A stretch of 59,303 nt of DNA. Origin: an uncultured Rhodospirillales bacterium (GTDB taxonomy: Bacteria; Pseudomonadota; Alphaproteobacteria; Acetobacterales; Acetobacteraceae). The notes below the pieces were generated by a model. It made no database searches and was not told the origin of the DNA. It saw nothing but the letters and a program-made list of their open reading frames with translations. The DNA lies in contig CAITOL010000202.1 of NCBI GenBank assembly GCA_903893975.1, positions 1 through 59,303 on the forward strand, written 5' to 3'. This document shows, piece after piece, positions 37,956 through 46,772 of the stretch (positions are counted from its first letter, which is position 1; the number at the start of each line of letters is the position of its first letter). A program made the position numbers and the translations under genes.

Positions 37956-38987
37956 ATGACGGAAGTATCGCTGCGGCAGCTGACGAAGCAGTTCGGGTCG
38001 TTCCGGGCGGTTGATGGGATTTCATTGGAGATCGGGCATGGGGCGTTTGTCTCCCTGCTCGGCCCGTCCGGCTGTGGCAAGACGACGACGCTGAAGCTGA
38101 TTGCCGGCTTTGAGGCGGTGGATGGCGGGGCGATTTTGTTTGATGGCGCCGATGTGGCCCGCCTGCCGGCGGAGCGGCGCGATATTGGCATGGTGTTTCA
38201 GAACTACGCGCTGTTTCCGCACCTGACGGTGGGCGGCAATCTGGCGTTTGGGCTGGAGATGCGGAAGCGCCCGCGCGAGGAGATTGCCCGGCGCACCGCC
38301 GAGGTGCTGGAGATGGTGCAGTTGCAGGGGCTGGCGGGGCGGTATCCGCGGGAGTTGTCCGGCGGGCAGCAGCAGCGTGTGGCGCTGGCGCGGGCGTTGG
38401 TAATTGAGCCGCGGATTTTGCTGTTGGACGAACCGCTGGCCAATCTGGATGCGAAACTGCGCGACGAGATGCGGTTTTTTATTCGTGATCTGCAAAAGCG
38501 CGTTGGTATTACCACGATTTATGTGACCCATGATCAGTCTGAAGCGTTAACCATGTCGGATCAGGTGGTGGTGATGTTTGGCGGGCGGATCGCGCAGATT
38601 GGCGCGCCGGAGGATATTTACGACCGGCCGGCGAGCCGGGCGGTGGCGGATTTTGTTGGCCGGGTGAATGTGATCGACGCGCGCGTGACGGCGGCGGCGG
38701 CGGGCGGGTTTCAGGTGGCGACCGAGTTGGGCGCGTTCGGGCTGGCGGGCACGGCGCAGCCGGGCCAGACCTTGGCGTTGGCGTTGCGGCCGGAGGCGAT
38801 CGGGCTGACGGCCGGCGGCGATGCGACGGTGATTGCGGCGGCGTATTCGGGCGGGCTGGTGGATTATCGGGTGCGCACGGCGCAGGGCCGGGTGTTGGAT
38901 GTGCAGGCCTTTCCGGTGCCGCGCTTTGCGGTGGGCGATGCGGTGCGGCTGGATGTGGCCGCCGAGCGGCTTTGGCCGTTGGCATGA
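37956..38987 (+). CDS. Spermidine/putrescine-type ABC transporter ATP-binding protein, PotA-like
   Basis: This 343-residue ATPase has Walker A GPSGCGKT, the Q-loop FQNYALFPHLT, the signature LSGGQQQR and Walker B ILLLDEPLANLD, with the switch histidine in VTHDQSEA. A C-terminal TOBE domain starts near residue 230. ATG at 37956 begins two bases after the binding-protein stop; a longer frame to 37845 is shadow of that gene. It overlaps the next gene by ATGA. Confidence 0.92.
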   Translation: MTEVSLRQLTKQFGSFRAVDGISLEIGHGAFVSLLGPSGCGKTTTLKLIAGFEAVDGGAILFDGADVARLPAERRDIGMVFQNYALFPHLTVGGNLAFGLEMRKRPREEIARRTAEVLEMVQLQGLAGRYPRELSGGQQQRVALARALVIEPRILLLDEPLANLDAKLRDEMRFFIRDLQKRVGITTIYVTHDQSEALTMSDQVVVMFGGRIAQIGAPEDIYDRPASRAVADFVGRVNVIDARVTAAAAGGFQVATELGAFGLAGTAQPGQTLALALRPEAIGLTAGGDATVIAAAYSGGLVDYRVRTAQGRVLDVQAFPVPRFAVGDAVRLDVAAERLWPLA

Positions 38988-39835
38988 CGCGCCGGGCCGC
39001 GCCGCTGCTGCTGATTTTGCCGGCGGCCCTGGTGCTGACGGTGTTTTTGCTGATCCCGTATTTCAACATCGTGCTGATGAGCGTGCGGATGCCCGGCAAT
39101 GGCGTGCCGTATGCGCCGGGTTGGACGCTGGGCAATTTCGCCAAGTTTTTCGCCGACCCGTTTTACCTGGAGCAACTGGGCAATACGCTGTGGATTGGCG
39201 CGGTGACCACCTTGGCCTGCCTGGTGATCGGCTATCCAGTGGCGCTGCAACTGGCCCGTGGGTCGGGGGCGCTGCGGGGGTTGCGCTATGGCATTGTGCT
39301 GACCCCATTGTTGGTTGGCATTGTGATCCGCAGTTATGGCTGGACGATTTTGCTGGGCAATAACGGGGTGATCAATCGCAGCCTGGTGGGGTGGGGGCTG
39401 ATCGAGGCGCCGTTGCCGCTGATGTATAACGGGCTGGGCATTATCATCGCGCTGACCCATGTGCTGCTGCCGTTCATGATTTTGCCGATTATGGGGGCCA
39501 TTCAGGGCATAGACCCGGCGTTGGAACTGGCGGCGCGGTCGTTGGGGGCGGGGCGGAATACTGCGTTCCGCCGTGTGGTGGTGCCTTTGTCGCTGCCGGG
39601 GATTCAGGCCGGGTGCATTCTGGTGTTTGTGCTGGCGATCAGCGCCTATGTCACCCCGGCGCTGATCGGCGGGTTGCGGGTGAAGACGGCGGCGGTTTCG
39701 GTGGTGGATGCGCTGATTGACAGTTTCCAATGGCCGTTTGGCTCGGCGATGGCGTTGATCCTGGCGGTGATTGGCGGCGGGGTCGTGCTCGGGTTTGCCC
39801 GGGCGACGCGGATGGCGTGGGTGCGCCGGCGATGA
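38984..39835 (+). CDS. Spermidine/putrescine-type ABC transporter permease, PotB-like
   Basis: This 283-residue inner-membrane permease has six predicted helices, starting with LLLILPAALVLTVFLLIPYF. The EAA loop is ELAARSLGAGRNTAFRRVVVPLSLPGI. It pairs with the PotC-like permease encoded next, which it overlaps by four bases. Confidence 0.92.
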   Translation: MTRRAAPLLLILPAALVLTVFLLIPYFNIVLMSVRMPGNGVPYAPGWTLGNFAKFFADPFYLEQLGNTLWIGAVTTLACLVIGYPVALQLARGSGALRGLRYGIVLTPLLVGIVIRSYGWTILLGNNGVINRSLVGWGLIEAPLPLMYNGLGIIIALTHVLLPFMILPIMGAIQGIDPALELAARSLGAGRNTAFRRVVVPLSLPGIQAGCILVFVLAISAYVTPALIGGLRVKTAAVSVVDALIDSFQWPFGSAMALILAVIGGGVVLGFARATRMAWVRRR

Positions 39836-40623
39836 AATCTGTGCGCGCCGTGGTGTTCAACGCCTATTGCTGGGTGGTGTACGGATTTTTGCTGGCGCCG
39901 ATTGCCGTGGTGGTGCTGGCGTCGTTCAATTCCGGGGCGTTTCTGACCTTTCCGCCGCAGGGATTGTCGTTGCGGTGGTATTACGTGTTTTTCGACAATG
40001 AGGTGTTCTGGCGCGCGATCCGCACCTCGCTGTGGGTGGCGGCGGTGGCGACGGTGATTTCGGGCGCGGTGGGCACGGCGGCGGCGATTTTTCAGGTGCG
40101 CTATGCCGGGCGCGGCAAGGAGGCGGTGCGGATGGCCATGCTGGCGCCGTTGCTGCTGCCGGAAGTGCTGACGGCGATTGCGCTGCTGTTTTTCGTCTAC
40201 GGGCTGGGCATTGGCACCAAGGGCATGGTGGGGCTGCTGGCCGGTCATTTGCTGGTGACGCTGCCGTTTGTGTTCATGAATGTGGCGGCATCGCTGGAAA
40301 GTTTTGAGCCGGATTGGGATCTGGCGGCGCGCAGCCTGGGCGCCGGGCGGTGGGCGCGGTTTCGGCGGGTGATGTTGCCGATGATCAAGCCTGGGGTGAT
40401 CGGCGGCTGCCTGTTCGCGTTTATTATTTCGTTCGACACGTTCACCATGTCGTTCCTGCTGAAAAGCGTGGGGACGGCGACGTTGCCGATCCAGCTTTAT
40501 GATTATCTGCGCACCAATTTTACCCCGGAGGCGGCGGCGGTGTCGTCGTTCAGCGTGATTTTGACCTTGGTGGTGGTGGTGGTTTCGGAAAAGCTGCTGG
40601 GGTTGAAGATCCGCCGGTTTTAG
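39832..40623 (+). CDS. Spermidine/putrescine-type ABC transporter permease, PotC-like
   Basis: This 263-residue permease has an N-terminal helix ending in the PotC-like VVLASFNSGAF. Its EAA loop is DLAARSLGAGRWARFRRVMLPMIKPGV. It completes the five-gene oxygenase-importer operon. Its stop overlaps the stop of the convergent indolepyruvate oxidoreductase gene by four bases. Confidence 0.92.
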   Translation: MKSVRAVVFNAYCWVVYGFLLAPIAVVVLASFNSGAFLTFPPQGLSLRWYYVFFDNEVFWRAIRTSLWVAAVATVISGAVGTAAAIFQVRYAGRGKEAVRMAMLAPLLLPEVLTAIALLFFVYGLGIGTKGMVGLLAGHLLVTLPFVFMNVAASLESFEPDWDLAARSLGAGRWARFRRVMLPMIKPGVIGGCLFAFIISFDTFTMSFLLKSVGTATLPIQLYDYLRTNFTPEAAAVSSFSVILTLVVVVVSEKLLGLKIRRF

Positions 40624-43600
40624 TCCGCCAAGGCGTGCAGCAGGGCGGCTTGTTGTGCGGCGGCGCGGGCGGCGGCCTGGCGTTTGACCGGGCCGAAGCC
40701 GCGCACGGTATCGGCCAGACCGGCGATTTCGACGATTTTGCTGTGGTTGGCGGCGGAGAGCCGGGGCAGCAAGGTGGCGAGCAGGGCTTCATAGTCGTGC
40801 GGCGCCTGCCGTTCGGCGCGGCGTTCGGCGGTCCAGCCGAACGGGTCGTACCACTGGCCGCGCACCGATTTCAGGCCGGCGAGCAGGCGGAAGGCAGGCT
40901 CGATCCAGCGGCCGACGCTGATTTTGGCCGGGGCGCCGGTGCGGGCGTCGCGGCGGAAGGATAGCAGCGGCGGGGCGAGGTGGTAGCGGAAGCGGGCGCC
41001 GGGGCTGAACTGGCGGGCCAGCGCGCTGCGGAAGCGTGGATCGAGGTGCAGGCGGGCGAATTCGTACTCGTCCTTATAGGCCATCAGGCGGAAGGCGCTG
41101 TTGGCGACGGCGCGCGCCAGGGCGGTGCGGCCGGGGGCGACGGCGGCCTCGGCTTCGGCGGCGCGGGCGACGAGGTCGCGGTAGCGTTGCGCGTAGGCGG
41201 CGTTCTGATAGGCCTGCAAATGCGCGGCGCGGGTGGCGACCAGTTCGGCGAAGCTGGCGGGTGCGGCCGGTTGGGCGGGGGTGGCGTTGGCGGCCAGGCG
41301 GCCCCAGGCGAAGGCCATGAGGTTCATTTCCACCGCCGCGCCGTTCAGCGTGATCGCCTCCATCAGCGCGGCGTGCGAGAGCGGCACCAGACCGCGCTGC
41401 CAGGCATTGCCGAGCAGCCACATATTGGCGGCGACACTGTCGCCAAGTTGTGCCAGGGCGGCGGTGGTTGCATCCACCAACGCCAGACGGTCGCGGAGCG
41501 CGGTGCGCAGGCTGTGGCGCAGGCCGGCTTCCTGCAGGTCGATGCCGGTATCGCGCACGAAGGCGGCGGTGGGGGTGACGTGGCTGTTGACCAGCGCCTG
41601 GGTGCGGCCGGGGGCGACGGCTTTGAGTGCGGTATCGCCCGCGGCGACCACCATATCGAAGCCGAGCAGCAGATCGGCTTCGGCGAGGCCGATTTTGGTG
41701 GGGGTGACGGCGGCGTGGGCCGGGCGCAGGCGGAGATGCGAGACGACGGCGCCGTTTTTCTGCGCCAGCCCGGTTTGGTCGAGCAGGGAGACGTGCCAGC
41801 CATCCTGCTGCGCGGCTTCTGCCATGATGGCGGCCACGGTGATGACCCCGGTGCCGCCGATGCCGGCGAGCAGGATGTCGCACTGATCCGCCGCCGGGCG
41901 GCTGGGGGTGGGGAGGGCGGCGAGCGCGGCAGGGTCTGCCGCGGTGGCGCGGGCGGGGCGGGCGAGGCCGCCGGTGACGGTGACGAAGCTGGGGCAGAAG
42001 CCTTTGACGCAGGAGAGATCGATATTGCAACTGGATTGGTTGATCCGGCGCTTGCGGCCGAGATCGGTTTCCACCGGTTCGATGGAAATGCAGTTGGAGA
42101 CGGCCGAGCAGTCGCCGCAGCCTTCGCAGACCAGATCGTTGATGAAGGCGCGGGCGGGTGGGGTGGGCAGGGCGCCGCGCTTGCGGCGGCGGCGTTTTTC
42201 CGCGGCGCAGACCTGATCGAACACCATCACGGTGACACCGGGCACGGCGCGCAGGTCGCGCTGCACGGCGTCCAACTGGTCGCGGTCGCGCAGCAGGACC
42301 TGGGTGGGGAGGTGGCCGCGATGGCGGGACGGGTCTTCGGCGACCACGGCGACTTTGGCGGCACCTTCGGCCAGAACCTGGGCCACGACCTGCGGCACGG
42401 TCAGGGTGCCGTCCAGCTTTTGCCCGCCGGTCATGGCGACGGCGTCGTTATAGAGGATTTTGTAAGTGGCGTTGACGCCGGCGGCGATGGCGGCGCGGAT
42501 GGCGAGGATGCCGGAGTGGAAATACGTTCCGTCGCCGATATTGACGAAGATGTGGTTTTCATCGGTGAACGGCGCCATGCCGGTCCAGGCGACGCCTTCG
42601 CCGCCCATTTGGGTGAAGGTGGCGGTGGCGCGGTCGGGGTTGCCGATGATCATCATATGGCAGCCGATGCCGGTGCTGGCGCGGCTGCCATCGGGCACGC
42701 GGGTGGAGATGGAATGCGGGCAGCCGGAGCAGAAATACGGCTCCCGCTGCACGCCGGGGATGCTGGTCGGGCGGGGGGTGGTGCTGGCAGCGAGGCGTTG
42801 CGCGGCGTCTGCGAGATCGGCCGCGAGGTCTGGGAAGGCGGCGAGGATGGCGCGGGCGACGCTGACCGGTTCGATTTCGCCCCAGGCGGGCAGCAGCACA
42901 TCGCCGGAGGGGCCGGTTTTGCCGAAAATGCGCGGGCGGGCGTCGGCGGGGGCGTTGTAGAGCTGGGTGCGCATCTGGTCTTCGATGACGCCGCGTTTTT
43001 CTTCCACCACCAGCACCGTGCTGAGGCCGTTGGCGAAGGTGGCGATGCCGGTGGGCTCCAGCGGCCAGACCAGGCCGACTTTGTAGAGCCGCAAGCTCAG
43101 TTGCTCGGCCCGGGCGGTGTCGATGCCGAGGCGGGTGAGGGCGCCTTGCAGGTCTAGCCAGGCTTTGCCGGAGGCGACGATGCCGAAGCGGGCGCGCGGC
43201 GGGGCAGTGGTTTGCTGGTCGAGCTGGTTGGCGGCGGCGAAGCGGGTGACGGCGTGCAGCTTATCTTGCAGCAGGCGGCGTTCCATGGCGTGCGAGCCGT
43301 CTGGCCAGCGGGCGGAGAGGCTTTCGCCATGGGCAAGCGCGGGGTGGATAATGGTGGGGAGCGTGTCGGCGAGCGGGATGGTGGCGGTGCATTCGACGAT
43401 GTCGGTCTGGCATTTGAAGCCGGTCCAGGCGCCGGAATAGCGGCTCATCGCCCAGCCGAGCAGGCCGAAGCGGATGAATTCAGCCAGGCCGGCCGGGCTG
43501 AGCAGCGGCACGCCGGCGGAGATGAGGTTTTGCTCGCTCTGATGCGGCAGGGTGGAGGAGGAGGCGCCGTGGTCGTCGCCGACCAGCAGCAGCACGCCGC

Positions 43601-44009
43601 CATGTGGCTGGGTGCCGGCGGCGTTGGCGTGGCGGATGACGTCCATGCTGCGGTCGACGCCCGGGCCTTTGCCGTACCACATGGCGAAGACGCCGTCGTA
43701 GCGCGCGCCGGGGAAGAAGCCGAGTTGCTGGCTGCCCCAGACGGCGGTGGCGGCCAGATCTTCGTTGATGCCCGGGCGGAAGACGACGTGCTCGGCGGCG
43801 AGAAAGCGTTGCGCGCGGGTGAATTCACGGTCGAGCCCGCCGAGCGGGGAGCCACGGTAGCCGGAGACGAAGCCGGCGGTGTTCAGCCCGGCCTGCTGGT
43901 CTAGCCGCCGTTGGGTCAAAGCGAGCCGCACCAAAGCCTGATTGCCGGAGAGCAGCGCGGATTGGGCGGTGGGGCCGTAACGCTGGTCGAGCAAATCCGC
44001 TGTCATCAT
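40620..44009 (-). CDS. Indolepyruvate ferredoxin oxidoreductase family protein (fused alpha and beta)
   Basis: This 1129-residue fused 2-oxoacid:ferredoxin oxidoreductase decarboxylates aryl or branched 2-oxoacids to acyl-CoA. The N-terminal pyrimidine domain includes NTAGFVSGYRGSPLGG. The TPP region has CSGCPHSISTRVPDG and VNIGDGTYFHSG. A cysteine-rich Fe-S region reads CEGCGDCSAVSNC and later CNIDLSCVKGFCP. The C-terminal gamma-type domain has LLAGIGGTGVITVAAIMAEA. I chose ATG at 44009 (a second ATG follows at once); the extension to 44060 is not protein-like. The fused forms often run aerobically in proteobacteria, unlike the archaeal two-subunit enzyme. Confidence 0.9.
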   Translation of the reverse strand: MMTADLLDQRYGPTAQSALLSGNQALVRLALTQRRLDQQAGLNTAGFVSGYRGSPLGGLDREFTRAQRFLAAEHVVFRPGINEDLAATAVWGSQQLGFFPGARYDGVFAMWYGKGPGVDRSMDVIRHANAAGTQPHGGVLLLVGDDHGASSSTLPHQSEQNLISAGVPLLSPAGLAEFIRFGLLGWAMSRYSGAWTGFKCQTDIVECTATIPLADTLPTIIHPALAHGESLSARWPDGSHAMERRLLQDKLHAVTRFAAANQLDQQTTAPPRARFGIVASGKAWLDLQGALTRLGIDTARAEQLSLRLYKVGLVWPLEPTGIATFANGLSTVLVVEEKRGVIEDQMRTQLYNAPADARPRIFGKTGPSGDVLLPAWGEIEPVSVARAILAAFPDLAADLADAAQRLAASTTPRPTSIPGVQREPYFCSGCPHSISTRVPDGSRASTGIGCHMMIIGNPDRATATFTQMGGEGVAWTGMAPFTDENHIFVNIGDGTYFHSGILAIRAAIAAGVNATYKILYNDAVAMTGGQKLDGTLTVPQVVAQVLAEGAAKVAVVAEDPSRHRGHLPTQVLLRDRDQLDAVQRDLRAVPGVTVMVFDQVCAAEKRRRRKRGALPTPPARAFINDLVCEGCGDCSAVSNCISIEPVETDLGRKRRINQSSCNIDLSCVKGFCPSFVTVTGGLARPARATAADPAALAALPTPSRPAADQCDILLAGIGGTGVITVAAIMAEAAQQDGWHVSLLDQTGLAQKNGAVVSHLRLRPAHAAVTPTKIGLAEADLLLGFDMVVAAGDTALKAVAPGRTQALVNSHVTPTAAFVRDTGIDLQEAGLRHSLRTALRDRLALVDATTAALAQLGDSVAANMWLLGNAWQRGLVPLSHAALMEAITLNGAAVEMNLMAFAWGRLAANATPAQPAAPASFAELVATRAAHLQAYQNAAYAQRYRDLVARAAEAEAAVAPGRTALARAVANSAFRLMAYKDEYEFARLHLDPRFRSALARQFSPGARFRYHLAPPLLSFRRDARTGAPAKISVGRWIEPAFRLLAGLKSVRGQWYDPFGWTAERRAERQAPHDYEALLATLLPRLSAANHSKIVEIAGLADTVRGFGPVKRQAAARAAAQQAALLHALAD

Positions 44010-44101
44010 GCGCACCGTTGCTGAAAGGCAGACGATGGCATAGCGCCGCGCGCGCCACAAATGCGGTTTGCGTGGCGCGGGCTGGTGACGGGGATTGGTA
44101 T

Positions 44102-44114
44102 GTTATATTATAAC
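44102..44114. promoter_or_regulatory. Zur-like operator overlapping the znu promoter
   Basis: GTTATATTATAAC is a perfect 13-base palindrome (GTTATA-T-TATAAC) matching the core of proteobacterial Zur sites. It covers a TATAAC -10-like hexamer (44109-44114), with GTGACG 18 bases upstream as a possible -35. Repression when zinc is sufficient is inferred from the znuC and znuB genes downstream. Confidence 0.75.
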
Positions 44115-44117
44115 CAA

Positions 44118-44231
44118 ATGATGTTCCGCTTTTCCGATCCACTGTCCCCGACCGCTGGCCTGGCTGCGCGCCTGACGCTGGCGGTGGGGCTGTTGGCGGT
44201 GATCTGGCTGGCGGTGCTGTGGGCGCTGTGA
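44118..44231 (+). CDS. 37-residue single-span membrane peptide coupled to znuC
   Basis: The short frame encodes a basic/polar N-terminus (MMFRFSDPLSPTAGLAAR) and one hydrophobic helix (LTLAVGLLAVIWLAVLWAL). Its TGA overlaps the znuC GTG as GTGA, the same coupling used by real genes nearby. There is no ribosome site before either ATG (44118 or 44121). A -10 ending at 44114 would place the transcript start at about 44121, so it may be translated from a leaderless message. I do not recognise a family; a role in zinc uptake is inferred from position only. Confidence 0.6.
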   Translation: MMFRFSDPLSPTAGLAARLTLAVGLLAVIWLAVLWAL

Positions 44232-44950
44232 TCCGGCTGGAGGATGTGGGCTGCCGTTACCGCCAGGCTTGGGCGGTGGAGGCGGTCAGCGGTGGGTTTG
44301 CGCCGGGGAGCCTGACCGCCGTGGTGGGGCCGAACGGGGCGGGCAAGACCACGTTGCTGCGGGCGATTGCCGGGGTGCATCCGGTGGCGGCCGGGCGGAT
44401 TGACCGGGGCGGGCTGGCGGCGAACGCGATTGCGTTGTTGCCGCAGGCGAGCCGGATGGACCGGAGTTTTCCGCTGAGCTGCGCCGATGTGGTCGCGCTG
44501 GGGGCCTGGCCGCGCATGGGCGCGTTTGCCGCATTGAAGGCCGGAGATGCGCGGCGGGTGCTGGCGGCGTTGGCGCGGGTGGGGCTGGCGGATGTGGGCG
44601 ACCGGCTGGTGGGGGCGCTGTCGGTGGGGCAGTTTCAGCGGCTGCTTTGGGCGCGGCTGCTGGTGCAGGATGCGCCGGTGCTACTGCTGGACGAGCCGGT
44701 GGCCGGGGTGGATGTGGCCAGCGAGGCGATTTTTCAGGACATGCTGGCCGAGTGGCAGCGCGAGGGCCGCACGGTGATTGCGGTGCTGCACGATCTGGAT
44801 TTGGTGCTGCGCCGGTTTCCGCAGACGCTGTTGCTGGCGCGGCGGATGATTGCCTGGGGGGAGACCGGGCAGGTGCTGTCGGCGGCCAATCGGCAGCGGG
44901 CGCGGCTGTCACTGGACCCGTGGGATGCGGCGTTGTTGGACGCGTCGTGA
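44228..44950 (+). CDS. znuC: Zinc ABC transporter ATP-binding protein
   Basis: This 240-residue ATPase of the manganese/zinc family has Walker A GPNGAGKTT, the signature variant LSVGQFQR and Walker B VLLLDEPVAGVD, then the switch histidine in VLHDLD. The Val in the signature (usually SGGQ) is a deviation. The start is GTG at 44228, overlapping the upstream micropeptide stop. Zinc is inferred from the Zur-like box; manganese cannot be excluded from sequence. Its stop shares a base with the znuB start (TGATG). Confidence 0.88.
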   Translation: MIRLEDVGCRYRQAWAVEAVSGGFAPGSLTAVVGPNGAGKTTLLRAIAGVHPVAAGRIDRGGLAANAIALLPQASRMDRSFPLSCADVVALGAWPRMGAFAALKAGDARRVLAALARVGLADVGDRLVGALSVGQFQRLLWARLLVQDAPVLLLDEPVAGVDVASEAIFQDMLAEWQREGRTVIAVLHDLDLVLRRFPQTLLLARRMIAWGETGQVLSAANRQRARLSLDPWDAALLDAS

Positions 44951-45795
44951 TGTTCGACCTGTTGTTCGACCCGTTCAGCATGGGGTTCATGCGCCGGGCG
45001 TTGGCTGGGTGCATTGCGCTGTCGCTCGCCGGGCCGCCGCTGGGGGTGTTTCTGGTGCTGCGGCGGATGAGCCTGACCACGGATGTGTTGCAGCACGGGA
45101 TTTTGCCCGGCATCGCCTTGGGCGCGGTGTTCGGCGGCATGTCGCTGCTGGCGATGGGGGCGGGCGGGTTGGTGGCCGGGCTCGCGGTGACGCTGCTGGC
45201 CGGGTGGCTGGCGCGGGTGACGGCGGGGCGGGAAGATAGCCAGCTGGCGGCGGTGACGTTGATCGCGTTGGCGGCGGGGGTGGCGATGGTCTCGCTCGGG
45301 CGCGGCATCGATCTGACGCATCTGCTGTTCGGCAGCGTGCTGGCGGTGGATGATGCGGCGCTGGTGCTGATGGCCGGGGTGGCGAGCGTGGCGCTGCTGG
45401 GGCTGGCGGTGATCTGGCGGCCGTTGATTTTGCAGAGCTTCGATCCCGGGTTTCTTGATGCGCTCGGCGGGCGTGGCGCGGTGTGGCATCTCGGCTTCAT
45501 GGCGCTGGTGGTGGCGTGCGTGGTGGGCGGGTTCGCGGCGTTGGGCACGCTGATGTCGGTGGGGTTGATGATGCTGCCGGCGGTGGCGGCGCGGCATTGG
45601 GCGGCGAGTTTGGCCGGGCAGGTTCGGGTGGCGGTTGGGGTGGCGCTGGCTTCGTCGTATGGCGGGTTGCTGGTGTCGTACTACGCCGACATCCCGGCGG
45701 GGCCGGCGATTGTGCTGGCGGCCGGGCTGGTTTGGGTGGCGGGGGTGCTGGTGGGGCGCCATGACAGCCTGCTGGGAACGTTGCGGCGCGGTTGA
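44950..45795 (+). CDS. znuB: Zinc ABC transporter permease
   Basis: This 281-residue ABC-3 family permease has about eight hydrophobic helices. Conserved segments are VLRRMSLTTDVLQHGILPGIALG and GTLMSVGLMMLPAVAARHWA. It forms the channel for ZnuC. No binding protein (znuA) or zur gene is in the window, so they must lie elsewhere. The last codons overlap the FNR box that serves the next gene. Confidence 0.9.
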   Translation: MFDLLFDPFSMGFMRRALAGCIALSLAGPPLGVFLVLRRMSLTTDVLQHGILPGIALGAVFGGMSLLAMGAGGLVAGLAVTLLAGWLARVTAGREDSQLAAVTLIALAAGVAMVSLGRGIDLTHLLFGSVLAVDDAALVLMAGVASVALLGLAVIWRPLILQSFDPGFLDALGGRGAVWHLGFMALVVACVVGGFAALGTLMSVGLMMLPAVAARHWAASLAGQVRVAVGVALASSYGGLLVSYYADIPAGPAIVLAAGLVWVAGVLVGRHDSLLGTLRRG

Positions 45796-45805
45796 TATCG
45801 ATCAA
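45792..45805 (+). promoter_or_regulatory. Perfect FNR/Anr box upstream of the universal stress gene
   Basis: TTGAT-ATCG-ATCAA is an exact match to the FNR consensus. With its centre at -41.5 the start would be near 45840, and a CATGAT -10-like hexamer (45828-45833) sits exactly where a class II FNR promoter needs it. AGGAGG follows at 45847, before the ATG at 45858. Confidence 0.8.
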
Positions 45806-45857
45806 TGCACGCGGGCCGTCTGATCGGCATGATCGGGGCATTGATCAGGAGGACGCC

Positions 45858-46706
45858 ATGGCGCTCAAAGAAATTCTCGTGCATCTCGACACCTCGGCGC
45901 GCAGCACGTTGCGGCTGAAGATTGCCGCGGAGATTGCCGCCAAGCAGGGCGCGGTGCTGGTGGGGTTGCACAGTTACGACATGCCGACCTCGGAGATTTT
46001 TATCGGCGATCCGCCGATGTATTTCGATGCCAAGCAGGTGGACGATATTCTGGAGCGCATGCGCGCGACCAAGGATGAGGAATGCGGCAAAATCCGTGCG
46101 GTGTTCGAGGCGGAGATTGCCGCCCACGGCATCACCGGTGAGTGGCGCCAGGTGGAGGGGTTTGCGACCGATGTGCTGAGCCTGCACGGGCGGTACGTGG
46201 ATCTGGTGGTGGTGGGCCAGCCGGCGCCGGATGGCGATCAGGCCGGGGTGATTGATCCGGCATTGCTGATGGGGTCTGGCCGGCCATTGCTGGTGATCCC
46301 GTATGCCGGGAGTTTCCCGCATGTGGGGCAGACGGCGCTGATCGGCTGGAACGCGACGCCGGAAGCGGCGCGGGCGGTGGCCGAGGCGCTGCCGCTGCTG
46401 CAAACTGCGGGCCGGGTGATTGTGGTTTCGATCAATCCGCAGCGCGGCATTACCGCCGATGGCGAAAAGCCGGCCGATGATCTGGTGCGCCATCTGGCGC
46501 GGCACGGCATTAAGGCGGAGGGGCGGCAGATTACCGCGGGTGGGATTTCCGAGGGTGAAGCGCTGCTGTCCTATGCGTCTGACGTCGGCGCGGATTTGCT
46601 GGTGTGTGGGATGTACGGCCATAGCCGGTTCCGCGAGATGGCGTTTGGCGGGGTGACGCGCAGCCTGCTGGCGGCGATGACGTTGCCGAGTTTCCTGGCG
46701 CATTAA
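45858..46706 (+). CDS. Tandem-domain universal stress protein (UspA family)
   Basis: This 282-residue protein has two Usp folds. The first begins ALKEILVHLDTSARS and the second near ALIGWNATPEAARAVAEAL. The C-terminal ATP-binding motif is GMYGHSRFREMAFGGVTRSLL. Tandem Usp proteins support survival under stress, including oxygen limitation. A full AGGAGG Shine-Dalgarno precedes ATG at 45858, which decides the start over an upstream ATA/ATG frame at 45792. The perfect FNR box ahead predicts anaerobic induction. Confidence 0.9.
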   Translation: MALKEILVHLDTSARSTLRLKIAAEIAAKQGAVLVGLHSYDMPTSEIFIGDPPMYFDAKQVDDILERMRATKDEECGKIRAVFEAEIAAHGITGEWRQVEGFATDVLSLHGRYVDLVVVGQPAPDGDQAGVIDPALLMGSGRPLLVIPYAGSFPHVGQTALIGWNATPEAARAVAEALPLLQTAGRVIVVSINPQRGITADGEKPADDLVRHLARHGIKAEGRQITAGGISEGEALLSYASDVGADLLVCGMYGHSRFREMAFGGVTRSLLAAMTLPSFLAH

Positions 46707-46772
46707 CAACCGTGCATTGACGGCGACGCGGCGGGCGTGGACGATCGGGGAAAATTCCCGGAGGGTTCGTGC

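Noticed and set aside
40980-43157. 725-codon plus-strand frame opposite the indolepyruvate oxidoreductase
   Set aside because: Glycine/alanine-rich antisense reading with no motifs or ribosome site.
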